NCBI RefSeq assembly: GCF_003002825.1
Contig: NZ_PVTE01000003.1
Coordinates: 186,001-250,000 of the forward strand
Length of the DNA: 64,000 bases
Direction: 5' to 3'
From: Spirosoma oryzae
Lineage (GTDB): Bacteria; Bacteroidota; Bacteroidia; Cytophagales; Spirosomataceae
In this document: positions 36,246 through 43,810 of the stretch, piece by piece
Position numbering within the stretch: position 1 is the first letter of the stretch
Layout of the letters: each line of letters starts with the position of its first letter
The notes under the pieces: model-generated
Databases searched by the model: none
The model's input: the letters and a program-made list of their open reading frames with translations, nothing else
What the model was told of the DNA's origin: nothing
Program-made: the position numbers and the translations under genes

Positions 36246-36937
36246 AGCTCTTCCTTTAAGACATAGCCCATACCCGGCCGGGTATGGATCAGCTTCGGCT
36301 CGAAGTCCCGGTCGATTTTTTTGCGCAGGTAGTTGATATACACTTCAACGACGTTCGTTCCGGTGTCGAAGTTCAGATCCCAGACGGCTTCGGCGATGTC
36401 GGGTTTCGACAGCACACGCCCCCGGTTGCGCAGCAGGTGTTCAAGCAGAGCAAACTCACGCGCCGTCAGATCAATGGTCGTTTCGCCCCGGCAGACTTCT
36501 TTTGTCGCCGGATTGACGGTCAGGTTAGCAACCTGAAGCACCGTTTCTATGGGAGCAGGCGTATCGTGGATCAGGGCTGACCGACGCAGGCAGGTAGCGA
36601 CGCGGGCAATCAGTTCGCGAAAGTCGAAGGGCTTCACCAGATAGTCGTCGGCCCCCAGCGCCAGTCCTTCCACTTTGTCTTCGATTTCGCCCAATGCTGT
36701 CAGCAGAATAATGGGCAGTTGGGGTCGTTCGGCCCGTACCGAGCGGCAAACCTCGAAACCGTTGATTCCCGGCAGGTTAATATCCAGAATCACAAGATCA
36801 ACACCGGGTTGCAGCGCCATCTGTCGCCCGTTGACACCCTCATAAACAACCTCCGTTACGTAGCCCTCCTGCTGAAGCCCCCGGCTGATGTTCTGCGCGA
36901 TGCGCCGATCGTCTTCGATAATCAGGATTTTTTTCAT
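36242..36937 (-). CDS. OmpR-family response regulator (CusR-like)
   Basis: A 231-residue regulator starting MKKILIIEDDRRIAQN at the ATG at 36937. The frame opens to 37018 but that lead is not a domain. The receiver has D9, D10, phospho-acceptor D52 (LVILDINLPG), and Lys in DDYLVKPFDF. The output domain is a winged helix with DLTAREFALLEHLLRNRGRV and TNVVEVYINYLRKKID. It controls promoters by binding direct repeats. It is co-transcribed with the sensor gene, whose start it overlaps by four bases. Confidence 0.92.
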   Translation of the reverse strand: MKKILIIEDDRRIAQNISRGLQQEGYVTEVVYEGVNGRQMALQPGVDLVILDINLPGINGFEVCRSVRAERPQLPIILLTALGEIEDKVEGLALGADDYLVKPFDFRELIARVATCLRRSALIHDTPAPIETVLQVANLTVNPATKEVCRGETTIDLTAREFALLEHLLRNRGRVLSKPDIAEAVWDLNFDTGTNVVEVYINYLRKKIDRDFEPKLIHTRPGMGYVLKEEL

Positions 36938-37083
36938 TGGCGAAGCAAGAGCACAGACAAAAGATGAAAGACGCTGCCTGCACCACGGGCGGCAGCTTAT
37001 TCCCGGCCCCACCCTCATGTGACCGAAACTTTTCCAGTAACGTTCACTTTTCTTTCTTCTTTCGTCTATCCTCTTTCTTCCTA

Positions 37084-38769
37084 CTAATTCGGAATCCGCC
37101 AGGGGCTGCTGGCTCCCGTCGAACCACGACTTTGTCCGCCGGCCCGACGCATACGCACGGTTTTACGCAGGCTGGCGAAAAAGCCGGTTGCGTTATAAAA
37201 CAGTTTGCCCTGATCGTAAGCAGCCGAAGCCGACAGGTCACAGTCGCCTAGTACGGGCAGCGTCAGCGGTGCACCGGCCGACAGAATTCCCGAAAACTGG
37301 TTGGTGTTGGCCGGATATGGCGAATCGTACGTACCCAGGTTTTGGCTGTACGACAGTTTCAGCTGCCATTGTACCCGTTGCGCCAGCCGCCCCGACAAAC
37401 CACCGTGCCACAGCGCCACCCGGTTGTTGACGATAGCCCGTCCGGTTTGCAGGCCGGGTCGCACATCGGTTTGGGGCGTCAGAAACGGCGTACCGATCGT
37501 ATGGTTCTGGTAAATCCACCCGTCCTGATACTGACTATGATTGAAGTAGTTGACCTTACCCCGTCGCTGCGGGTCCTCAAGAACGAATTCGGGCCCACCC
37601 TGACTTTTTGAATAGAAAAACTCGAACAGCACATTGTCGACGGTTAGCAATCCGTCGCCGGGCTGGTTATTACGCAGCCGGATACCATTCAGGCCGTCGA
37701 TAATACTGGTCAGGTAAAAAATCGACCCTGACTCGACCAGACTCTGCCGGTACATGAGCAGGTTAAACGAGCCGATGTTGATATCCGCTCCGACATCGAT
37801 CGAGCCCAAGTGATTACCCACCCGGTTAAGAACGTCAATGGTCGACAGGTTCGGGTCAATGATGAAGTCGGGATACGCCTGCGCCGTCACGACGTATTGA
37901 TACGCCCGCAGACTCGATGGTAAATCACCATTGTTGGCAAGCCCGGCCGGTAGCGACGGTGCATAGCCGCCCCATTGCACCTGATGGTTTACGCCCCCAT
38001 ACAGCCGAAAGGCCCAGGTGGGCTTGCCGAGCCGCACGTACAACGTTTTCTGATGCAGGTACGAATTGCGGACGATCAACTCCCGGCCCGATGCATCCGT
38101 ATTGGCGAACCAGCCATGGTTATAGCTGGCGTTGAACGCCAGCACGCCTTTAAAAATAGGCACATAACCGATGGTCCCAAACTGAATCTTGGGCAACGGC
38201 AACGCATTCCCTGACCAGATGTACGAACCCGACGTAAGCAGGGTGTCGCACAAACCAACGATCTGCCGACGCCGGCCGGCGAATAGTTCGAATTTACCAA
38301 ACCGTATTCCGGCGTACGCTTCGGGCAGCAGTACTTTGGGGTTCAGCCCGGAGTTGCCCACCACGTCGAGGCCGTAGCTCCAGCCGAATTTAGAGCCGCT
38401 GGCGCTGCTATCAGCCTGTGTACTGCCGGGTCGCCCCCCACCGTTGTAGTCGCCCCAGATACCGGCCCGGACTGTTCCGGCCGAGCCATTTAGCGGCACG
38501 GCCCCCCATTGGTTCGAGCGCAGCCAGAACGGCATCTGCGCCCCATTGACGCCGTAACCCCCGATTTCGACACGTACAGTCGTCGCGTTCGGGGTGACGG
38601 GTTCGTAGGGCAGGTACGATTGCCCGTACTGCGCCTGCACGGCCGGTGCTGTCAGACTGGCTATCAGCAGCGCGGTGGCCCAGCCCCTTCCTAGTTTCGA
38701 ATGGCGTCGTACGGTCGACGCGTCGTTGCCTGCGCGTTGGATTTGTGTCTGTCGTGTCAGTGTTTGCAT
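37084..38769 (-). CDS. Wzi-family capsule assembly-like outer-membrane protein
   Basis: From the ATG at 38769 it is 561 residues. A TTG further up gives extra charged residues. The N-terminus has a long n-region before the hydrophobic core ATALLIASLTAPAVQAQ. The mature barrel shows Wzi-like strand pairs (GGYGVNGAQMPFWLRSNQWG, ELFAGRRRQIVGL, FKGVLAFNASYNHGWFAN). Wzi proteins hold capsular polysaccharide on the cell surface. No capsule synthesis genes are in the window, so an unrelated surface-glycan role is possible. The gene lies upstream of the regulator pair on the same strand. Confidence 0.75.
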   Translation of the reverse strand: MQTLTRQTQIQRAGNDASTVRRHSKLGRGWATALLIASLTAPAVQAQYGQSYLPYEPVTPNATTVRVEIGGYGVNGAQMPFWLRSNQWGAVPLNGSAGTVRAGIWGDYNGGGRPGSTQADSSASGSKFGWSYGLDVVGNSGLNPKVLLPEAYAGIRFGKFELFAGRRRQIVGLCDTLLTSGSYIWSGNALPLPKIQFGTIGYVPIFKGVLAFNASYNHGWFANTDASGRELIVRNSYLHQKTLYVRLGKPTWAFRLYGGVNHQVQWGGYAPSLPAGLANNGDLPSSLRAYQYVVTAQAYPDFIIDPNLSTIDVLNRVGNHLGSIDVGADINIGSFNLLMYRQSLVESGSIFYLTSIIDGLNGIRLRNNQPGDGLLTVDNVLFEFFYSKSQGGPEFVLEDPQRRGKVNYFNHSQYQDGWIYQNHTIGTPFLTPQTDVRPGLQTGRAIVNNRVALWHGGLSGRLAQRVQWQLKLSYSQNLGTYDSPYPANTNQFSGILSAGAPLTLPVLGDCDLSASAAYDQGKLFYNATGFFASLRKTVRMRRAGGQSRGSTGASSPWRIPN

Positions 38770-38892
38770 TCGTTTGTCTACCACCTGCCGGGATACACCA
38801 GTTAAGGGCGCAAGAAGCATCGGTTCGGCGGAACCATCGATTTCGGCCGGCAATCTACAGCATTAAACGTCAATTAAATCCGATTAATACAC

Positions 38893-38935
38893 GTTCAAAC
38901 AAAACTCGTTTAAACAAATATCAGTTATACCTTTA
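38893..38935 (+). promoter_or_regulatory. MarR-gene promoter with candidate operator
   Basis: GTTCAAAC at 38893-38900 and GTTTAAAC at 38908-38915 form two near-identical half-palindromes 15 bases apart. TACCTTTA at 38928-38935 is close to the TAnnTTTG box. The ATG of the MarR gene follows 17 bases later, so binding here could block transcription of the whole efflux operon. Confidence 0.45.
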
Positions 38936-38952
38936 CGCCACCAAGACGAATC

Positions 38953-39384
38953 ATGCATAAGACCTATCGTAACGAATACCAGCGACTGATCGGAAACATC
39001 CATCGAACCGACGGCTACATTTTCAACCATTTTTCGCAGAAACTGGCTCCGTTTGACTTATCGGTGCAGCAATACGTAGTGCTCCGGTTATTGTCGAACG
39101 ACTACCCCAACAGCCTGTCGGCGGGTGAATTGAAAGAGCGGATGACCGAACTGAACTCCGACGTTACCCGCCTGACCGACCGGCTGGTTGCCAAGAATCT
39201 GATTATACGCGAAGTAGACCCGCAGAACCGCCGGCGCGTGAATCTGCGACTGACCGAACACTCGAAGCAGTTTATTGATACCGTAGCTGTCGAGTTCAGC
39301 GATTTTGAATCGATTGTCAGTCACCTGACCGACGACGAAGTCCACACGTTGAATACACTCCTGGATAAAATTAGAAACCGTTAG
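38953..39384 (+). CDS. MarR-family transcriptional regulator
   Basis: A 143-residue winged-helix protein. The DNA-binding region has LSVQQYVVLRLLSND, then LSAGELKERM, then the recognition helix SDVTRLTDRLVAKNLI and the wing EVDPQNRRRVNLRLT. MarR-family dimers repress drug-efflux operons and let go when a ligand binds. The stop TAG is followed one base later by the ATG of the TolC gene, so it is the first gene of the efflux operon and its probable autorepressor. Confidence 0.92.
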   Translation: MHKTYRNEYQRLIGNIHRTDGYIFNHFSQKLAPFDLSVQQYVVLRLLSNDYPNSLSAGELKERMTELNSDVTRLTDRLVAKNLIIREVDPQNRRRVNLRLTEHSKQFIDTVAVEFSDFESIVSHLTDDEVHTLNTLLDKIRNR

Positions 39385-39385
39385 T

Positions 39386-40714
39386 ATGAAGAAGTACCTG
39401 ATTGGGGCGGGCCTGGGGCTATCGCTGCTGGGCGGGGCAATTGCCCAACCGGCACCGATGCTGATGCCGCTGGACAAGGCCGTTCAGACCGCCCTGCAAA
39501 ACAACAAAGGCATCCGGCTGGCCGATGTCCGTACGCTGGCGGCCGAAGCCCGGTCGCAGGAAGCCAAAGACCGCAGTTTGCCCACGGCCGCTGCCTCACT
39601 GGCTTACTCGCGCTATAGTTTGACCGGTCCGTTTGCGTTCGGTGAAGGCAGCGATGGTAAACCCCTGTTCGGCATCCCGGCCGGTGCGTTCAACGCCACC
39701 ATCGGCGGGGCTACGATCAGCAAGGAAATCTTCGGTGGCTTTGCCGAAAAGTCGGCAGAGAAGTCAGCGGAGTTGCTCGCGAAAGCCAGCCGGCTCGACG
39801 CCCAGCGGAACCGCTCGGAACTGGTCTATACAGTTACCGATGCGTACTACAACATCGTCAAGCTAATCCGGTCGACGGCGGTGATCGAGCAGAATATCCG
39901 GCAATTCGACGAGCGGGAACGCGAAGCGCGCAATCTGGAAAAAGAAGGGGTCGTCACGGCCAACGAAGTGCTGAAAATTCAGTTGCAGAAAAATAACCTC
40001 AACCTGAGTCGCCTACAGGTCGACAAAGCGCGGCAAACGGCGCTCTACAATTTCAACCTCCTGCTTGGCCTCCCCGACGACCAGTCGGTTACCGTCGATA
40101 CGACGCTGGCGAACCCGGCGGCTATGACCCAGCAACTGGGTGCGTTGCTGACGCAGGCCCAGCAGGTCCGGCCCGAAGTGGAAGCCAACGCCCTGCGCGT
40201 ACAATCAGCCCAGGAGCAGCTACGCAATACGAAAAGCGCCATGTACCCGCACCTGGGCGTATCAGCGGGCTATAACTACATCAACCCGTCGGCCCGCCTG
40301 ATTCCGCAGGCTAATTCGTTTATCAGTGCCTGGAACGTCGGGGCCGGTCTAAGCTATAACATCGGCTCGTTGTACAACATGAAGGGCCGCGTCAACACGG
40401 CGAAAACGGCCATCGACCAGGCCACGATTCAGGGGCAGCAGCAGGCCGATCAGATTCGGTCGGAAGTGGTAACGGCTTACAACAACTACCAACTGGCCCT
40501 CGAACAGCAAAGCGTGATTCGTACGGCCGTCGGGCAGGCGCAGGAAAACTACCGGCTGACCGAATCGCGGTTCCGCAACGGGCTGGTTGGCTCGACCGAT
40601 CTGCTCGAAGCCGACAGTTTTCTCTTGCAGGCGCAACTCAATGTCATCAACGCCACCGTCGACGCCCAGCTCGCCTACCAGCGACTCCTGAAAGCCACGG
40701 GGACAAATCTATAA
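39386..40714 (+). CDS. TolC-family outer-membrane channel of drug efflux operon
   Basis: A 442-residue protein with a signal peptide (MKKYLIGAGLGLSLLGGAIA, then Q). TolC/OEP repeats are visible: LDKAVQTALQNNKGIRLADV at the start, the coil QLQKNNLNLSRLQVDKARQT, then QVRPEVEANALRVQSAQEQL, and the end repeat VGSTDLLEADSFLLQAQLNV. It starts directly after the MarR gene. It is the outer-membrane part of a MarR, TolC, EmrA, EmrB system. Confidence 0.9.
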   Translation: MKKYLIGAGLGLSLLGGAIAQPAPMLMPLDKAVQTALQNNKGIRLADVRTLAAEARSQEAKDRSLPTAAASLAYSRYSLTGPFAFGEGSDGKPLFGIPAGAFNATIGGATISKEIFGGFAEKSAEKSAELLAKASRLDAQRNRSELVYTVTDAYYNIVKLIRSTAVIEQNIRQFDEREREARNLEKEGVVTANEVLKIQLQKNNLNLSRLQVDKARQTALYNFNLLLGLPDDQSVTVDTTLANPAAMTQQLGALLTQAQQVRPEVEANALRVQSAQEQLRNTKSAMYPHLGVSAGYNYINPSARLIPQANSFISAWNVGAGLSYNIGSLYNMKGRVNTAKTAIDQATIQGQQQADQIRSEVVTAYNNYQLALEQQSVIRTAVGQAQENYRLTESRFRNGLVGSTDLLEADSFLLQAQLNVINATVDAQLAYQRLLKATGTNL

Positions 40715-40718
40715 CTAG

Positions 40719-40809
40719 TTTGTGGTTTGTAGTTAGTTGTTCGTAGTTCCTCCGGTATCGTGTGGACGCGTCAGCCAACTACAAACCACGAACTACAAAC
40801 TACAAACCG
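40719..40809. repeat. Inverted repeat between TolC and EmrA genes
   Basis: GTTTGTGGTTTGTAGTTAGT (40718-40737) and GTAGTT face AACTACAAACCACGAACTAC, with AAACTACAAACC after it (40778-40809). The arms are AT-poor and near-perfect over about 17 bases. Reading frame through the right arm makes a false N-terminal extension of the EmrA ORF. Confidence 0.75.
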
Positions 40810-40818
40810 AATACAACA

Positions 40819-41928
40819 GTGAACAAGTCAACCATTTTTCGCATTGCGGGCGTCGTCGTCCTGGTCGTCGCGCTCTTCTTTGGGTACAGCGAATTTCGCT
40901 ACCTGCAACGGCATGAAACTACCGACGATGCACAGATCGACGGGGATGTAAACCCGGTGATTCCGAAAGTCGGCGGCTACGTTAAGACCATTCGTTTCAA
41001 CGACAACCAGTACGTAAAAGCGGGCGACACGCTGCTCGTAATCGACGATGCCGACTACCGCATTCGGGTCGAGCAGGCCGAAGCCGCCCTGCAAAGTGCC
41101 ATGGCCGCTGCCGGTGTCAGTCGCTCGCAGGTGGGCGTTGCCTCGGCTACGATCCAGAGTTCACAGGCCAGCGTCCTGACGGCCCGCAATCAGGTCGCTA
41201 CCGCACAGGCTAACGTCGTGGCGGCTCAGGCCCGCGCCCGGAAATCCGGTCAGGATTTCGAACGCTACAGCCGCCTGCTGACCGAGAAAACCGTACCCCA
41301 GCAGCAGTTTGATGCGGTTCAGGCAGAACGCGATGCCGCCAACGCCCAGCTTCAGGCCGCGCAGGCACAGCTTCAGACCGCCCAGGCCCAGGTAGCCGCA
41401 GCCGGTACGCAAACCGGCGTTACCAGCTCGCAGCGTCGGGCTACGGAAGGACAGATTTCAGTGGCGCAGGCCGCCGTTAAACAACGGCAGGTTGACCTCG
41501 ACCTGGCCAAACTCCAGCTTTCCTACACCATTGTTCGCGCACCGATCTCGGGGGTCGTATCGAAACGGGCGGTGCAGTTGGGTCAGCTGGTTCAGGCCGG
41601 TCAGGCCGTTTGCTCGGTAGTCGACAACAGCAATATGTGGGTAACGGCCAACTTCAAGGAAACGCAGCTGGCGCAGATGCAGCCCGGTCAGACGGTGACG
41701 ATCGATGTCGACGCTTTCGACGGTGCCAAACTGACGGGTAACGTTGGTTCGTTTGCCGGTGCCACCGGTGCTAAATTCTCGCTACTACCTCCCGACAACG
41801 CAACCGGCAACTATGTAAAAGTCGTGCAACGCATTCCGGTGCGGATCGCCCTCGACAAGAGCAGCGCGCTCTACGCAAAACTCCGCCCCGGCATGAGCGT
41901 CAACGTCGCCGTGGATCTGCAGAAATAA
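40819..41928 (+). CDS. emrA: EmrA/HlyD-type membrane fusion protein
   Basis: A 369-residue inner-membrane adaptor. The chosen start is GTG at 40819 (encoding VNKSTIFRIAGVVVLVVALF), since the upstream in-frame part from 40762 is translated repeat DNA. One transmembrane helix is followed by the HlyD signature TTDDAQIDGDVNPVIPKVGG. A long Gln/Ala-rich coiled coil of about 130 residues (QAQLQTAQAQVAAAGTQ) and the lipoyl half YTIVRAPISGVVSKRAVQLG come next, and the barrel has FKETQLAQMQPGQTV. It couples the MFS pump to the TolC protein. The name rests on architecture and context. Confidence 0.88.
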   Translation: MNKSTIFRIAGVVVLVVALFFGYSEFRYLQRHETTDDAQIDGDVNPVIPKVGGYVKTIRFNDNQYVKAGDTLLVIDDADYRIRVEQAEAALQSAMAAAGVSRSQVGVASATIQSSQASVLTARNQVATAQANVVAAQARARKSGQDFERYSRLLTEKTVPQQQFDAVQAERDAANAQLQAAQAQLQTAQAQVAAAGTQTGVTSSQRRATEGQISVAQAAVKQRQVDLDLAKLQLSYTIVRAPISGVVSKRAVQLGQLVQAGQAVCSVVDNSNMWVTANFKETQLAQMQPGQTVTIDVDAFDGAKLTGNVGSFAGATGAKFSLLPPDNATGNYVKVVQRIPVRIALDKSSALYAKLRPGMSVNVAVDLQK

Positions 41929-41929
41929 C

Positions 41930-42044
41930 AGTCGGTATTCAGTATACGGTTTTCGGTTGGCTGACGCAAGAGGTGCTTTCACGTCAGCTACCGTGTGACG
42001 GACCACCGTATACCGTAAACCGTAAACTGAATACCGTAAACCGT
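41930..42044. repeat. Family A inverted repeat between EmrA and EmrB genes
   Basis: CGGTATTCAGTATACGG at 41934-41950 faces CCGTATACC and GTAAACCGTAAACTGAATACC up to 42037. It fills most of the 125-base gap. Its right arm ends 10 bases before the EmrB ATG. Confidence 0.65.
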
Positions 42045-42053
42045 CAATCGACT

Positions 42054-43610
42054 ATGAAATTAGGCTTTGATAAATGGATTGTAGTGCTGACGGTAACGAC
42101 GGCAGCCCTGCTCCAGACAATCGACTCATCGATTGTAAACGTGACCCTGAACCAGATGATGGGTAACCTCGGCGCATCGCTGGGGGACATCAGCTGGGTG
42201 GTGACAGGCTATGCAGCGGCCAGTGCCGTAATGATTACCATGTCGGGCTGGCTCAGTGCCAAGCTCGGTCGCCGGAATTACTTTGCGGCTTCGATCGTCG
42301 TCTTCACCATTGCATCGGTCCTCTGCGGCCTGTCGACCAATGTGTGGGAGCTGGTTTTTTTCCGGGTGCTACAGGGCATCGGGGGTGGTGGGTTGCTGAC
42401 AACGGCGCAGTCGATTCTGATTCAGACCTTTCCGAAGGAAGACATTGGTGTTGCCAACGCGATCTTCGGACTGGGGGTCATCATCGGCCCGTCGATTGGC
42501 CCGACATTAGGCGGCTACATCACCGACAACCTGTCATGGAACTGGGTGTTCTACATCAACATTCCGTTCGGTATCGTGGCTACGGTGCTGACGTATATGT
42601 ACATCAAGGAGCCCGCAGAGAAGATCGCGGCCGGGAAGATGGACTGGCTCGCCCTGGTTATGCTCGTTATCGGTATCGGTGGCCTGCAAATCATCCTGGA
42701 GAAAGGCGAAGAAAAAGACTGGTTTGAATCGGGCTTCATCACCACCATGACCACGGCTGCGGTGCTCTGTCTGATCGGGTTCATCTGGCGACAACTCACC
42801 GTCAGTCAACCCATTCTCGACCTACGGCTGCTGCGCCGTCGCCGGTTTGCCGTCGGCACGCTGTTTAACTTCATCCTGGGCTTTGGGCTGTTCGCGTCGG
42901 TCTTTCTGATCCCGGTGTTCTGCCAGACGATTCTGGGCTTTACCGCCAGTCAGACGGGTTTGCTGCTGATGCCCGGTTCGATCATGACGGGCTTTATGAT
43001 GCCGGTTGTCGGTGGTCTGTTGAAAAAGAACGTGATTTCACCGATCTGGTACGCAGCCGCTGGGTTTCTCCTGTTTTTCGGCTTTAGCTACGGCCTATCG
43101 AACATCACCCCCGACGCCGGACCGGATTATTTCTTCTGGCCACTCATCATCCGGGGTATCGGTATGGGCCTGATTTTTATCCCGCTGACGACCGTGACGC
43201 TGGCCGACCTGGCCCCCGTCGAGATACCGCAGGGATCGGCCCTGTCGAACACCATCCGGCAGTTGGGTGGTACGTTTGGCACGGCCATCATGACGACCTA
43301 TATCTCGACCCGGTCAGTATTGCACATCTCGCGCCTGACGGATAACCTGTCGATCTACAATCCGATCTCGGTCGAGCGGATTCGGCAATACACGAATCTG
43401 TTTCTCTCGAAAGGCGACGCCCTGGCCGCAGCAACGACCAAGGCCTACCGACTGATACAGGGAGGTGCAATCAAACAGGCGATGGTCATGACCTATGCCG
43501 ATTCGTTCCTGATTATCGGTGGCTTCTTCCTCGTCTGTATCCCGCTGCTGCTGCTCTTCATCGGCAAGAAGATTGAAGCCCCGGCCCACGCCGAAATGGT
43601 CATGGAGTAG
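42054..43610 (+). CDS. emrB: DHA2-family MFS drug exporter (EmrB-like)
   Basis: A 518-residue permease with 14 hydrophobic helices. Start is the ATG at 42054. The frame extends back to 41973 through repeat DNA. The first helix carries DSSIVNVTLNQM, the DHA2 motif D1-like. GWLSAKLGRRNYF is the loop 2-3 motif, and LQGIGGGGLLTTAQSILIQT and IGPSIGPTLGGYITDNLSWN, then WVFYINIPFGI, match motifs of helices 4-6. It is the last gene of the MarR-TolC-EmrA-EmrB operon. Family members export hydrophobic drugs and uncouplers. Confidence 0.92.
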   Translation: MKLGFDKWIVVLTVTTAALLQTIDSSIVNVTLNQMMGNLGASLGDISWVVTGYAAASAVMITMSGWLSAKLGRRNYFAASIVVFTIASVLCGLSTNVWELVFFRVLQGIGGGGLLTTAQSILIQTFPKEDIGVANAIFGLGVIIGPSIGPTLGGYITDNLSWNWVFYINIPFGIVATVLTYMYIKEPAEKIAAGKMDWLALVMLVIGIGGLQIILEKGEEKDWFESGFITTMTTAAVLCLIGFIWRQLTVSQPILDLRLLRRRRFAVGTLFNFILGFGLFASVFLIPVFCQTILGFTASQTGLLLMPGSIMTGFMMPVVGGLLKKNVISPIWYAAAGFLLFFGFSYGLSNITPDAGPDYFFWPLIIRGIGMGLIFIPLTTVTLADLAPVEIPQGSALSNTIRQLGGTFGTAIMTTYISTRSVLHISRLTDNLSIYNPISVERIRQYTNLFLSKGDALAAATTKAYRLIQGGAIKQAMVMTYADSFLIIGGFFLVCIPLLLLFIGKKIEAPAHAEMVME

Positions 43611-43613
43611 TAT

Positions 43614-43715
43614 GTAGCCTGGACGTCCACGTCCGGGTGGGCGCAAAGCGACCTGACAAGCTGCCGCCTGCACAAGTTGCCCTGTCGGGCACCCGGACGT
43701 GGACGTCCAGGCTAC
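43614..43715. repeat. 26-bp perfect inverted repeat after EmrB
   Basis: The arms at 43614-43639 and 43690-43715 are exactly complementary (cores CTGGACGTCCACGTCCGGG and its complement). Each arm contains a small palindrome GGACGTCC. The loop is 50 bases and can form its own pairings. It lies directly after the EmrB stop and before a terminator. Confidence 0.9.
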
Positions 43716-43721
43716 ACGGTT

Positions 43722-43760
43722 CCAGCCCGATTCTGCACTAGAATCGGGCTGGCGCTTTTT
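43722..43760 (+). terminator. Intrinsic terminator of the emr operon
   Basis: A perfect 12-bp stem (CCAGCCCGATTC / GAATCGGGCTGG) with a 7-base loop is followed by CGCTTTTT. It ends the MarR/TolC/EmrAB operon. Confidence 0.88.
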
Positions 43761-43810
43761 ATGACTTTCTACCAATTTCGTCGCATATTGTACGCTTAGC
43801 CCGACATCGT

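Noticed and set aside
40762-40818. GTG start at 40762 for the EmrA gene
   Set aside because: The 19 extra codons are the translated right arm of an intergenic inverted repeat. The GTG at 40819 leads straight into the membrane anchor.
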